Notes: a model not told the origin generated them from the sequence alone. A DNA stretch of 40,060 nucleotides from Verrucomicrobia bacterium UBA3750 (GCA_002371755.1 DFGM01000117.1:1-40060), one strand, 5' to 3'. Shown: positions 7,980-15,981, counted from the first letter of the stretch. Numbers and translations: made by a program.

Positions 7980-8548
7980 GCAAAAAGAAGAAATACGCAC
8001 TCCGGCATCCGCTTTACGCCGGGGGTGTGCGATTGCAGGAGACGCGCGCCTCGTCCATCCGCAACTGGTGGGCAAAGCGCTGGAACGAGTCCATAGCCTC
8101 CAAGGATCTCGCCGGCAGAGCAGCGAGGGCGCACAATTACGCCATGACGGGGCAGGTGGTCGAAATCTCGCCTGAGCGCGCCGTCGTGCAGGGATTGCGC
8201 AAGGAACCCTACCGCGTGAAGCTCGTCTTTCGCAAGCCCGAGGGGGAGGCGAGGGCGAGAATCGTGGCCGCGCTCAAAGCCGAGCCGATGATGGTGTCGA
8301 GATTGCTTTCGGGCGATCTTCCGACGGAGGTGGAGGGGCTTTTCAAGGCGGAGGGATTCGACCTCTTCCCCGGCGGGAAGCTGGGCGAGGACGTATACGA
8401 TGTCACGACTTCGTGCACGTGTCCCGACTACGCGAACCCATGCAAACATTCCCTTGCCGCGCTTATCGTGCTTGGGGAGGAGGTTGCGTGGCGGCCGTGG
8501 CGGCTTCTTGAGTTTCGTGGCATAAGCATGGAGGAACTTATCGTATGA
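7976..8548 (+). CDS. SWIM zinc-finger protein
   Basis: The protein has 190 residues. The SWIM zinc finger CxCx6CxH is Cys147, Cys149, Cys156 and His158 (CTCPDYANPCKH). The rest is a basic N terminus (KKKK at 3-6) and an alpha/beta region. SWIM proteins are regularly encoded beside bacterial SNF2 helicases and are thought to bind DNA or protein for them. The start overlaps the helicase stop (ATGA) and the stop overlaps the next start, so co-translation with both neighbours is likely. Its function is inferred from the pairing only. Confidence 0.88.
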   Translation: MSKKKKYALRHPLYAGGVRLQETRASSIRNWWAKRWNESIASKDLAGRAARAHNYAMTGQVVEISPERAVVQGLRKEPYRVKLVFRKPEGEARARIVAALKAEPMMVSRLLSGDLPTEVEGLFKAEGFDLFPGGKLGEDVYDVTTSCTCPDYANPCKHSLAALIVLGEEVAWRPWRLLEFRGISMEELIV

Positions 8549-8736
8549 AGCAGGAGTTCGAGGTGCTCAGAAGGCTCGGCCCCGTGCCGTATTGGCGCGG
8601 CGAACGCAAGTGCATGGATGCGCTGGAGTCGGTCTACCGCGCCGCCCAGGCAAAGGCGAATGCGCTTTTGCACAAGGAGGAAGTTGCCGCCTCGGCACCG
8701 AAGAGCGCTTTCACCGTAAGAAGGAAGAAGAGATGA
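8545..8736 (+). CDS. small hypothetical protein
   Basis: The protein has 63 residues and is charged, with a basic tail (RRKKR). No recognised domain. It is supported as a gene by its position: its ATG overlaps the SWIM gene stop and its stop (TGA 8734-8736) overlaps the ybeY start in an ATGA junction, so it fills exactly the space between two real genes in frame. Confidence 0.6.
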   Translation: MKQEFEVLRRLGPVPYWRGERKCMDALESVYRAAQAKANALLHKEEVAASAPKSAFTVRRKKR

Positions 8737-9284
8737 GAATCTCAATCGAAGGAAGTCTGCCGCGCGAACTGGGCCTCACACGCAGCGAAGCGAAAAAGGC
8801 CGCCGAAGCATTTGCTGCCTTTTCCTCTGCGCGATGCGGCGAGGTCTTCCGCGAAGTCGCGGTAATCGTGCAGGATGATGAAGCATCCGCCGCCGCGCAC
8901 GAGGCGATTATGGGAGTCGGTGGCGCCACGGATGTGATCACCCAGCGATACGAGCCGATGCCTCCCGAGCCGGACGGGGTCTATGGAGAACTTTACGTGA
9001 ATGCCGACCAGGCCATCCGTCTCGCCGCTGTCCATAGATGGGCAAAGCGTGGCTGGGATGCGAAAAAGGAGTTCCTCCTTTATATCGCGCACGGGATGGA
9101 TCATCTTTCCGGCGAAGATGATGCCACGCCCGAGGGCTACGCCCGCATGCGCCGCCGAGAGCTTTTGTGGTGTTCCAGATGTGCGAGTGCGGCGGCTATC
9201 GCCGCTCGCCCTCTCACCAGGAGGGAGAGATTCTCCTCCAATATTGGAGCAAGAGGCATTCATGCTAGCGTTTCTCCCTCCTGA
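8733..9284 (+). CDS. ybeY: endoribonuclease YbeY with altered C terminus
   Basis: The protein has 183 residues. YbeY is a zinc-dependent endoribonuclease of 16S rRNA maturation and ribosome quality control. The metal motif is His120-X3-His124-X5-Asp130 (HGMDHLSGEDD); the usual third ligand is His, so this is an Asp variant. The segment DVITQRYEP matches the family's DVLSF region loosely. The family-like sequence ends near residue 145 (RMRRRELLW). The last ~37 residues are read from the left arm and loop of the inverted repeat at 9185-9316, so the natural 3' end appears to have been replaced by a repeat insertion. Tail function is unknown. Confidence 0.85.
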   Translation: MRISIEGSLPRELGLTRSEAKKAAEAFAAFSSARCGEVFREVAVIVQDDEASAAAHEAIMGVGGATDVITQRYEPMPPEPDGVYGELYVNADQAIRLAAVHRWAKRGWDAKKEFLLYIAHGMDHLSGEDDATPEGYARMRRRELLWCSRCASAAAIAARPLTRRERFSSNIGARGIHASVSPS

Positions 9285-9316
9285 TGCGAGGGCGAGCGGC
9301 AATAGCCGCCGCACTC
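9185..9316. repeat. long imperfect inverted repeat (REP/BIME-like) in front of RAYT
   Basis: The arm at 9185-9228 is the reverse complement of 9273-9316 over 44 bp with about five mismatches, around a 44-nt loop. Each arm contains its own short hairpin (GGCG/CGCC around GCTAT). The left arm codes the tail of ybeY; the right arm covers the first codons of the RAYT. RAYT enzymes act on REP palindromes, so this is probably the substrate-like element left beside its transposase. Confidence 0.85.
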
Positions 9317-10275
9317 TCACACAAAAAGGTCATTTCCGCCGTTTTCACGGGTATGATTACAGCAGGGGCGCTTCACTTTTCCTTACTTTCAATGTGCAGC
9401 CGAAGGAGGATATTCTCGGGCACATCGAAGCTCCAGGCGTGTTGGTGCATAATGAATGGGGCAAGCTCGTGGATGCTAAAACCACGGAAATCGCAGCTCG
9501 CCATGCGCCTATTCGCCTGATGAGCCATGTGATAATGCCGAATCATGCGCATATGAGAGTATATCTGCCGCCGTGGATGCCCAAGCCTTTAGTTGCACTC
9601 GGGGATTTTGTGAGCGCTTTCAAGCGTTCCACTTCGCTTCTTCTGCAACATCGCGGCAGACCTGGCCCACTTTGGGAAGAGCGATATCACGATTTTCTCT
9701 GCGTTTCTGCCGAGTCCATGGATGCTTCGGATCGATATATCGCGTACAACCCGGTGAAGCGTTGGCTTCTTGCGGCTCCAGATCGTCCGATGCGGGTGTT
9801 CGAGCCCTTATATTCCGGGCGTCTTCCGCCGGAAATATGGTGGGCAGGGGCTGGCAATACCGATATCCTCTCGCCCGAATCCAAAATCGCCTCGTTTCGC
9901 ATCTCTCGTTCAATTCCAGAGGCGTTGCATGAAACCGTGGTCGCCTGTGCCTTGCGTGCATCGGCTCAGGGGTATGCTATTGCATCTACATTCATTTCGC
10001 CGTGCGAAAGGCGGCTTTTTCAGGCCCTTTCCGCCACGCCGGGTGCACGCATCATCAAGGCGGGGCACAAGATGTTGGGCGCGGTTTATCGTCCTCAAGG
10101 AGGCGAACCGCCGCTTTTTGCCGAAAGGCGGCTTTTGCTCTTGAGCCGACAGAGCGAACCCGCGAAATCCCGTCGCGCCGGCTGGCTCGACCTGAATGAC
10201 AACCTCGCCTATCTTTCCGATCGCGCTGTATACGTGCGTTTCGACAATGACCGCCTTCATTGGCTGGATGCATAA
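9262..10275 (+). CDS. REP-associated tyrosine transposase (RAYT, HUH/Y1)
   Basis: The protein has 337 residues and belongs to the IS200/IS605-related single-strand transposase superfamily. The HUH motif is His95/His97 in VIMPNHAHM, and the nucleophile is probably Tyr159 in DRYIAYNPVKR, which matches the YIHNNPVK signature of RAYTs. The core ends near residue 185; about 150 further residues of unknown role follow, longer than the usual RAYT. ATG 9262 follows AGAGG at suitable spacing, in the loop of the inverted repeat. The first ~18 residues therefore come from the repeat arm, and a later start is possible. It overlaps the ybeY end by 23 nt. RAYTs mobilise or maintain REP sequences and are usually domesticated. 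Confidence 0.85.
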   Translation: MLAFLPPDARASGNSRRTLTQKGHFRRFHGYDYSRGASLFLTFNVQPKEDILGHIEAPGVLVHNEWGKLVDAKTTEIAARHAPIRLMSHVIMPNHAHMRVYLPPWMPKPLVALGDFVSAFKRSTSLLLQHRGRPGPLWEERYHDFLCVSAESMDASDRYIAYNPVKRWLLAAPDRPMRVFEPLYSGRLPPEIWWAGAGNTDILSPESKIASFRISRSIPEALHETVVACALRASAQGYAIASTFISPCERRLFQALSATPGARIIKAGHKMLGAVYRPQGGEPPLFAERRLLLLSRQSEPAKSRRAGWLDLNDNLAYLSDRAVYVRFDNDRLHWLDA

Positions 10276-10286
10276 AACTTTCTGTA

Positions 10287-10320
10287 TTGTCCTGTTTACA
10301 TTTATCATCAAACAGGACAA
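10287..10320. other. perfect 11-bp hairpin 3' of RAYT
   Basis: TTGTCCTGTTT at 10287-10297 pairs with AAACAGGACAA at 10310-10320 around a 12-nt loop, starting 11 nt after the RAYT stop. It may stop the RAYT message, but a clear T-tract is absent on either strand. The rest of the gap to 10496 is AT-richer than the flanks and holds no recognisable gene. Confidence 0.55.
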
Positions 10321-10496
10321 AAATCTCAGAGGCTCTACAATTGTCAATCTTGTTGACCCAACGTAAAGCCTCATCATTGCGCATGCACCGATGCATACGC
10401 AGACATCCTCCCCATCCAATGTCACCGCGACAGGTGCAATCGCATTGACATCAATGCCGGGATTGAAAGCAACTTATGGTTTGAACGGGAAGTAAG

Positions 10497-10889
10497 TCAC
10501 CATTCTCCTTTAAGGCTTTCAAAAAAGCCTTTGTCTTTGAAGTACACAACCCTGACATCAGAGCCAATCATTTCCTTGATCACTTCATAATCAGGGTTGG
10601 CCGTGCTCATATTGTGAACGGCTATCGCAGCAGAAGCCGCAGCTGAAGCGCCGAACGTAGGAATAGCTAGCGCTGCCGCTATAAAACCACGCCCGTTTGT
10701 GCGGACGCGGCACTTCATGCCGTTGGCTTCTATAGTTCTTTCGACAATGTCGACTATCGTTCTTTGCTTGCCTGATTTCACATCGACCACCTCGAATGAT
10801 TTATGCTCGCGAACCAAAGCCTCGATGCGGGATTCCAACTCCTCCCGCTTTAGGCTATAACTTACAAGTGTCAGTTTGCTGTCGCTCAT
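10497..10889 (-). CDS. hypothetical protein with one hydrophobic segment
   Basis: The protein has 130 residues and I do not recognise the family. Residues 1-60 are charged and alpha/beta-like, with a run of Glu/Lys/Arg at 14-30. Residues 68-91 form one Gly/Ala-rich hydrophobic stretch (GFIAAALAIPTFG...), and the end is soluble. The ATG at 10889 follows AGGAAG at ideal spacing; an earlier in-frame start lacks one. Base composition is clearly more AT-rich than the neighbouring operons, and the gene stands alone on its strand next to a RAYT, so recent acquisition is plausible. Confidence 0.7.
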   Translation of the reverse strand: MSDSKLTLVSYSLKREELESRIEALVREHKSFEVVDVKSGKQRTIVDIVERTIEANGMKCRVRTNGRGFIAAALAIPTFGASAAASAAIAVHNMSTANPDYEVIKEMIGSDVRVVYFKDKGFFESLKGEW

Positions 10890-10990
10890 GTGTCTTCCTT
10901 TTTTATTGCTTGCCGCAATGTTATATTCCACACAACGATTGCGGCTATACCGTCATGCGTATTCCACGCGCAATCCATCACGAATCGAGG

Positions 10991-11024
10991 AAATAAAAAT
11001 CCCCTCTTCGCATTCCAAGAGAGG
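10991..11024 (-). terminator. leftward intrinsic terminator with no obvious upstream gene
   Basis: On the minus strand CCTCTCTT (11024-11017) pairs over 8 bp, with one G-T wobble, with AAGAGGGG (11008-11001) around GGAATGCG, and is followed by ATTTTTATTT. That is a good rho-independent terminator for transcription coming from the right of 11024, where no leftward gene is visible. It could end a small RNA or be left over from a lost gene. Confidence 0.55.
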
Positions 11025-11068
11025 CTGTGAGAATTGCCTAGACAGATACACGAAGAGAGGAAGCGCAT

Positions 11069-11182
11069 ATGCACTCACTCTGCATGGTGTCGTCTGTCCT
11101 GAAACTTCTCACATTTCTCTTGGCGACTGATTGCAGCGCTGCAAATCATGGGTCTGTGATTTTTTCATTTCACAGACTATAG
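11069..11182 (+). CDS. possible 37-residue peptide
   Basis: An ATG frame of 37 codons plus stop with a good ribosome-binding site (GAGAGGAAG a few bases upstream). The peptide has a hydrophobic middle (SSVLKLLTFLLATDCSA) resembling a short signal or membrane segment. No homology is recognised and a chance frame of this length is common, so this is only a candidate. Confidence 0.15.
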   Translation: MHSLCMVSSVLKLLTFLLATDCSAANHGSVIFSFHRL

Positions 11183-11374
11183 CGAATCCACTGCAGTGGG
11201 CCAAGTTTAGAGCCTTTAGCAGCTTCAACGCTTGGTATTGTACTCTTTTATCCTGTGTGCGTCAAGTAGGTTGCCTCCCTCAAAAAACGATGGATCCGAG
11301 TTTCTTAAACAGAATGTGTAAACTGAGTTTGCCATGCCATACGCCCAAAAGTGTGGTTGCGCGGGGCGGGCGGT

Positions 11375-11389
11375 TTTTGGTAGAATATG
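11375..11389 (+). promoter_or_regulatory. extended -10 promoter of the GH43 gene, leaderless type
   Basis: TTTTGGTAGAATATG, with -10 TAGAAT at 11381-11386 preceded by TGG. Only 7 nt separate the -10 from the ATG at 11394, so transcription should begin at or next to the start codon. TTGCGC at 11357-11362 is a poor -35 at 18 bp. There is no room for a Shine-Dalgarno sequence on the message. Confidence 0.6.
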
Positions 11390-11393
11390 CGCC

Positions 11394-14027
11394 ATGAACA
11401 CACGCCCCAAAGTATTTCTAGCGGCAATTGCGCTCGCGTTCGCCGCCACAGTGTCATCGGCGGCTGCCGATATGAACCCTGTCCTGTGGTCCGACGTGCC
11501 GGATATCTCCATCGTCAGGCACGGCGACACATACTATATGACGTCCACCACGATGCATTTCAACCCCGGCATCCCGGTGATGGAGTCCAAGGACCTCGTA
11601 AACTGGAAAATTGCCTCCTATTGCTACCAGACGATAGAAAACCGCCCCAAGGACAATCTAGAAAATGGCGAGAACGACTACCTTTACGGCACGTGGGCAT
11701 CGTGCATCCGCTTCAATCCGGACGATGGATATTTCTACGTCTCTTCGTTCAACAACAAGGTTGACGCCACATATCTCTTCAGGACGAAGAACATCGAGGG
11801 TGGGGACTGGGAGCACTTCCGCATCCCGGGCAAGATGTACGACCATTCGCTGTGGATAGAGGACGGGAAGTTCTGCTTCCTCAAATCAATGAACCCTGCC
11901 GTGGAGCTCTGGCGTCTCAAGGACGATTTCAGCGGCTTCGAAGGCGAGGGGAAGCAGGTGCTCGCCAATGCGGCTGATTGCGTTCCTACGGGGAAGGGAC
12001 TTGCCGAAGGAAGCCAGCTCTTCAAGAAGGATGGCTATTACTACCTCTTTAATATATGCTGGCCGAAGCCGTATTGCCGAATGGTGGCGGTGCACCGCGC
12101 AAAATCGCTGGAAGGTCCGTGGGAAGGACGCCTCGCCTATGCGTGCGAAGGGATAGCCCAAGGCGGCCTGGTGGATACGCCAGACGGGAAATGGTACGCA
12201 TATCTTTTCGGAGATCGCGGCGGCGTGGGGCGGATACCTTACATGATACCGATCGAATGGCAGGATGGCTGGCCGGTGTTTCCGCTTTCAGGCGGCGGAT
12301 TCGGCTGGACGGGCAAGGCTGAAGGCTACGCCCGGCCCGCTCTCGACATCCCCGGCGTCGCGAAAGATGCCATTCCTGGATGCTGCGCGAGCGACGAGTT
12401 CAACGCGCCTGAGCTCGCATTGCAGTGGCAGTTCAACCACAACCCCGATGACGCTCACTGGAGCCTTACGGAACGGCCGGGCTGGTTCCGCATCACGACC
12501 TCTCGCGTCGACAAGGATATTCTCTCGGCCAGGAACACGCTCACCCAGCGCACGTTCGGCCCGGTGTGCGAGGGCACGACGACGCTCGACTATTCCGGCA
12601 TGAAGGTTGGCGACGTGGCGGGGCTTGCGATGTTCCAGCAGCTATACGGCTTTGTCGCGATCGAGATGACAGCGGCAGGGCCCGAGGTCGTCCTTTGGCA
12701 GAATTACGTGGATGCGAAGGATTCGAACAGCCTCCGCGCTTCGCGCAATGTTGCCAATGCGAGCCGCCGCAAGCTTTCTGCGCGCTTCAAACCCGGCGAA
12801 ACTTCAACTGTGCACTTCAAGGTCGTATGCGACTTCCGCCCGTATGCTGTTCAGGAATACACCGAGATGCCGAAGCATCAGGATACATGCCGCTTCTACT
12901 GGTCGGCCGATGGAACGACGTGGGAGGCGATAGGCGAGGCGATGTACATGCCGTATACGATACCACACTTCACGGGCTACCGTTTTGCTCTCTTCAACTA
13001 CGCGACGAAGGAGGCAGGCGGGCATGCCGACTTCGACTGCTTCCGCGTCGCTGGCGAAGTCGAAGGGAAGTATCTCATGAAGCCGGACGGCACCAACCCG
13101 ATTGTGAAGACGCGTTTCTCGCCCGACCCCGCAGGCTTCGTGGATGGCGGGACGTTCTACCTCTTCACCGGACACGACGAGCCGACTGCGCGCGGCTACA
13201 AGATGCACAACTGGCAGGTGCACGCGACCAAGGACATGAAGAATTGGGAAGACCTCGGATGCGTCCTCGATTGCGGCAAGGTGTTCCCCTGGGCGCGCGA
13301 GGATATGGCGTGGGCGTCGCAGGCGATAAAGAAGTCCGGCAAGTGGTATTGGTATGTGGCGATATTCCGCAAAGGCGGCGAGAGCTGCGTTGGTGTGGCC
13401 ACCGCCGACGACGTGCGCGGACCTTGGAAAGACGCGCTCGGCAAGCCGCTTGTCGAAGGGCGTGGATATATCGACCCTTCGGTGTTTATCGATGACGACG
13501 GCTCCGGGTGGCTCTTCTGGGGCAATTGCGGCGGCGAGCCCGGATGCTGGTATGCGCCGCTCAAGGAGAATATGGTGGAACTCGCGGGCGAAGTCAAGCC
13601 AGTGCCGGGACTCTACGACGAATCTGCATTCGGCGCGCCTCTTGTCAAAAAGCGCGGCGCCGGAGTCCGCAAGGATGGAAGGGCGAACACCAACTTCGAG
13701 GAGGCTCCATGGATTTACAAGCTGGGTGACACCTACTACCTCGAATATGCCGCCGGCGGAGTGCCGGAAAACTGGTCGTATTCGACATCGAAATCGATAC
13801 ATGGTCCGTGGACTTATCGCGGGCGCATCATGGACGAGGCGGAAGGAACGGGCACGATCCACGGCGGCTCGGTGTTCTTCAAGGGAGAGTGGTATCTCCT
13901 CTACCATAACGCCACGCTCCCCGGTGGCGGCGATTGCAGGCGCTCGGCCTGCATCGAACGCTATAAGCGCAACCCGGATGGTTCCATCCCTCGCATCACC
14001 GCGACGCGGGAAGGCGTTTCAAGATGA
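11394..14027 (+). CDS. secreted two-catalytic-domain GH43 glycoside hydrolase
   Basis: The protein has 877 residues. A Sec signal peptide covers about residues 1-25 (VFLAAIALAFAATVSSAAA). Domain 1 (about 27-320) is a five-bladed GH43 propeller with VPDISIV (base Asp), YDHSLW (about 151) and the acid Glu in GLAEGSQLF (about 204). A beta-sandwich like the GH43 C2 domain follows (about 330-555). Domain 2 (about 560-877) is a second GH43 propeller with SPDPAGFV, DPSVFIDDDG (about 693) and acid Glu in FEEAPW (about 768). Both active sites look intact. Such enzymes cut arabinose or xylose side chains and xylo-oligosaccharides; which bond each domain cuts cannot be read here. It has its own promoter and overlaps the SDR gene (ATGA). 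Confidence 0.92.
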   Translation: MNTRPKVFLAAIALAFAATVSSAAADMNPVLWSDVPDISIVRHGDTYYMTSTTMHFNPGIPVMESKDLVNWKIASYCYQTIENRPKDNLENGENDYLYGTWASCIRFNPDDGYFYVSSFNNKVDATYLFRTKNIEGGDWEHFRIPGKMYDHSLWIEDGKFCFLKSMNPAVELWRLKDDFSGFEGEGKQVLANAADCVPTGKGLAEGSQLFKKDGYYYLFNICWPKPYCRMVAVHRAKSLEGPWEGRLAYACEGIAQGGLVDTPDGKWYAYLFGDRGGVGRIPYMIPIEWQDGWPVFPLSGGGFGWTGKAEGYARPALDIPGVAKDAIPGCCASDEFNAPELALQWQFNHNPDDAHWSLTERPGWFRITTSRVDKDILSARNTLTQRTFGPVCEGTTTLDYSGMKVGDVAGLAMFQQLYGFVAIEMTAAGPEVVLWQNYVDAKDSNSLRASRNVANASRRKLSARFKPGETSTVHFKVVCDFRPYAVQEYTEMPKHQDTCRFYWSADGTTWEAIGEAMYMPYTIPHFTGYRFALFNYATKEAGGHADFDCFRVAGEVEGKYLMKPDGTNPIVKTRFSPDPAGFVDGGTFYLFTGHDEPTARGYKMHNWQVHATKDMKNWEDLGCVLDCGKVFPWAREDMAWASQAIKKSGKWYWYVAIFRKGGESCVGVATADDVRGPWKDALGKPLVEGRGYIDPSVFIDDDGSGWLFWGNCGGEPGCWYAPLKENMVELAGEVKPVPGLYDESAFGAPLVKKRGAGVRKDGRANTNFEEAPWIYKLGDTYYLEYAAGGVPENWSYSTSKSIHGPWTYRGRIMDEAEGTGTIHGGSVFFKGEWYLLYHNATLPGGGDCRRSACIERYKRNPDGSIPRITATREGVSR

Positions 14028-14800
14028 CAACTCTGATTACCGGTGCATCAAGCGGCATTGGCGAGGCTCTCGCCGTGGAATGCGCAAGAAGGGGCGAGAG
14101 CCTCTACATCTGCGGCAGGAATGAAGAGCGTCTCGCCGCAGTCGCCGAAAAGTGCGCCGCACTCGCCGCAGCGAACGCGTTTGTGAAGGCGAAACGCCTC
14201 GATGTGACCGATGAGGCCGCCGTAAAGGAATGGTTTGCCGAATGCGAGGCGTTTTCGCCGGTCGAGAGAGTCTTTTCCAACGCTGGCGTATCGACAGGCG
14301 AAGAGACGGAGGAGAATGTGCGCACCACCTTCGCCGTCAATGTGAACGGTAACTTGAATGTAGTCCTCGCGGCGATAGAGACTTTCCGTGCGAGAAGATC
14401 AGGCGGACAGATCCTGATTACCGCATCGATCGCCGGGTATGGTCCGCTGCCTTCGTGCCCATCGTATTCGGCGACGAAAAGCTGCATGAAGACTTGGGCG
14501 CTTTCCCTGCGCGGAATGCTCGCGCGTGAAGGAATAAAAGTCAGCGCCATTTGCCCCGGGTTCGTGCGTTCCCGCATTACGGATATGAACACCTGCCCGA
14601 TGCCGTTCTTCATGGAAGCGGATAGGGCCGCTCGCATCATACTCTCGCGCGCAGACCGGAACATCGGGCTCATAGCGTTTCCGTGGCCTATGCGCCTCGC
14701 GACCTGGGCTTTCGCTTCGATACCATACTCTCTCGCGGAGATTTTCGGGCGCTTCCTTCCCAAGAAAGTCTCCCGCCGCGACCGGCAGCGCGGGGGATAA
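14024..14800 (+). CDS. short-chain dehydrogenase/reductase
   Basis: The protein has 258 residues, a classical SDR of NAD(P)-dependent oxidoreduction. The cofactor motif TGASSGIG is at residues 6-13 and NAG at 86-88; the catalytic residues are Ser135, Tyr148 and Lys152 (YSATK). The C-terminal ~50 residues are hydrophobic (LIAFPWPMRLATWAFASIPYSLAEIF), as in membrane-associated SDRs of the DltE/YqjQ type, and end in a basic tail. The substrate is not evident. Its start overlaps the GH43 stop (ATGA), so both are probably one transcript. It ends 5 bp from the convergent Gfo/Idh/MocA gene. Confidence 0.9.
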   Translation: MTTLITGASSGIGEALAVECARRGESLYICGRNEERLAAVAEKCAALAAANAFVKAKRLDVTDEAAVKEWFAECEAFSPVERVFSNAGVSTGEETEENVRTTFAVNVNGNLNVVLAAIETFRARRSGGQILITASIAGYGPLPSCPSYSATKSCMKTWALSLRGMLAREGIKVSAICPGFVRSRITDMNTCPMPFFMEADRAARIILSRADRNIGLIAFPWPMRLATWAFASIPYSLAEIFGRFLPKKVSRRDRQRGG

Positions 14801-14805
14801 TTTGC

Positions 14806-15981
14806 TCAAACGTGGCAGCGGCGGCGCTCTTCGGCAAGGAATGCGATGCGGTGGGATTCAAAAGCGTCGGCCAGAATCCGCTCAAAATCCTCCTGCGAAC
14901 CTTTGCGAGCCCATTCAAGGAACTCGTCCATTATGCCAGCATCCCCGCCATCGTGACCCGTGCAGCCGTTGCCGGAAAGCCCGGGAAGAGAAATCACCTC
15001 GCGCTCGCCCATGAAGGTTTCGAGCGTTATCGAATCGTCTTTGGCCTCTATTTCACCCCTCGTGCCGTAGAAATGCGTTGTCCTGCCACGGTGCAAGGAG
15101 AGGCCTTGAAGCTCCAGTGTGACGGTAAGCGCGCCTTCGAACTCCATCAGCACTCTCTGGTGGTTCACGGAATTGTTGCGTCCGAGATATACGCATTCGC
15201 CATATTGCGTCTCCCGCACGACCTTGAGCATGGCCTCGTCGGAGCAGTCGGGGAAGTGGTAGCGCAGATCCTTCTCCTTTATATACAGCCTGACTGCGTC
15301 GAAAGGGCAACTTTGCCTGACATCATCCGGGCAATCTATGCAACGATTGGCGGAATTGGCGGGCTTGTTTTCCCTTTTCCATTCGGCGAGTGCGCCCGAG
15401 GATGAGACATAAAGCATTCGGCGCGGGGCGGCCCAACGCGCTATCAGGTCGAAATCGTGCGTGCATTTCTGCACGAGCGCGGTTGAACCATCTTCCTCGC
15501 GAGCCCAGTTACCGCGGCAAAATGCGTGGGCCGCCTTGCCGCATCCCAAGGCGACAGTATGGCGAATATCGGTTATTTCCCCGATTTTCCCCTCGGCCAA
15601 AACCTCATCCAGCGTCTTATAGAGCTTTGAATACCTGAGAACGAAGCCCGGCATGACGAGGCGCCCGGCCTGGCGTTGGGCGGCTTTCAGCTGCAGACAT
15701 TCATCCCACGAGCAGCCGAGGGGTTTTTCAAGGAGGATATGAAGCCCTTTTGCGAGGGCGGCCTGGGCGGCGGCGAGGTGGTAAGCGTCGGGGAGCGCGA
15801 TTATCGCGCCCTCCGCCCCGGTTTCCGCTTCCAGCGCCTCGCGCCAATCTTTCCAATCCGCTTCCGGGGCGGCAGGATCGGCGATACCGGCGATTTCAAA
15901 GAGGTCGGGACGGGTACGGGCGTATGAAGCATACACCCTGCCCCTGATCCCGCAGCCCAGTATCAAAACCCGCATCGCCAT
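14806..15981 (-). CDS. Gfo/Idh/MocA-family oxidoreductase
   Basis: The protein has 391 residues. The N-terminal Rossmann fold has GCGIRGR (9-15) and the family's EKPLG motif at 85-89; the C-terminal half has the CTHDFDLI substrate-site segment. A Cys cluster, CIDCPDDVRQSCPFDA (about residues 212-230), is a subgroup feature that may bind metal. Enzymes of this family oxidise or epimerise sugars and sugar acids with NAD(P). It lies 28 nt downstream of the M18 aminopeptidase in the sialidase operon, so a substrate released from glycans is a reasonable guess. ATG codons at 15981 and 15975 are both possible. Confidence 0.88.
   Translation of the reverse strand: MAMRVLILGCGIRGRVYASYARTRPDLFEIAGIADPAAPEADWKDWREALEAETGAEGAIIALPDAYHLAAAQAALAKGLHILLEKPLGCSWDECLQLKAAQRQAGRLVMPGFVLRYSKLYKTLDEVLAEGKIGEITDIRHTVALGCGKAAHAFCRGNWAREEDGSTALVQKCTHDFDLIARWAAPRRMLYVSSSGALAEWKRENKPANSANRCIDCPDDVRQSCPFDAVRLYIKEKDLRYHFPDCSDEAMLKVVRETQYGECVYLGRNNSVNHQRVLMEFEGALTVTLELQGLSLHRGRTTHFYGTRGEIEAKDDSITLETFMGEREVISLPGLSGNGCTGHDGGDAGIMDEFLEWARKGSQEDFERILADAFESHRIAFLAEERRRCHV

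Larger units (their letters stand above)
10890..11393. other. gene-poor, AT-rich intergenic stretch
   Basis: About 500 bp without a convincing gene. It contains a leftward terminator at 10991-11024, a perfect 12-bp palindrome CCACTGCAGTGG at 11188-11199, a TCTGTGA...TCACAGA inverted repeat just before it, a weak 37-codon frame at 11069-11182, and the GH43 promoter at its right end. It reads like the degraded edge of an accessory insertion. Confidence 0.5.

Noticed and set aside
10287..10320. Conventional terminator after the RAYT
   Set aside because: Strong stem but followed by AAATC rather than T residues on the plus strand; kept only as a hairpin.
11131..11397. 88-codon plus-strand frame before GH43
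   Set aside because: No ribosome-binding site, ends inside the GH43 start, and the promoter lies within it.
12804..13907. 367-codon minus-strand frame inside GH43
   Set aside because: No motif; the sense strand encodes an intact catalytic domain.
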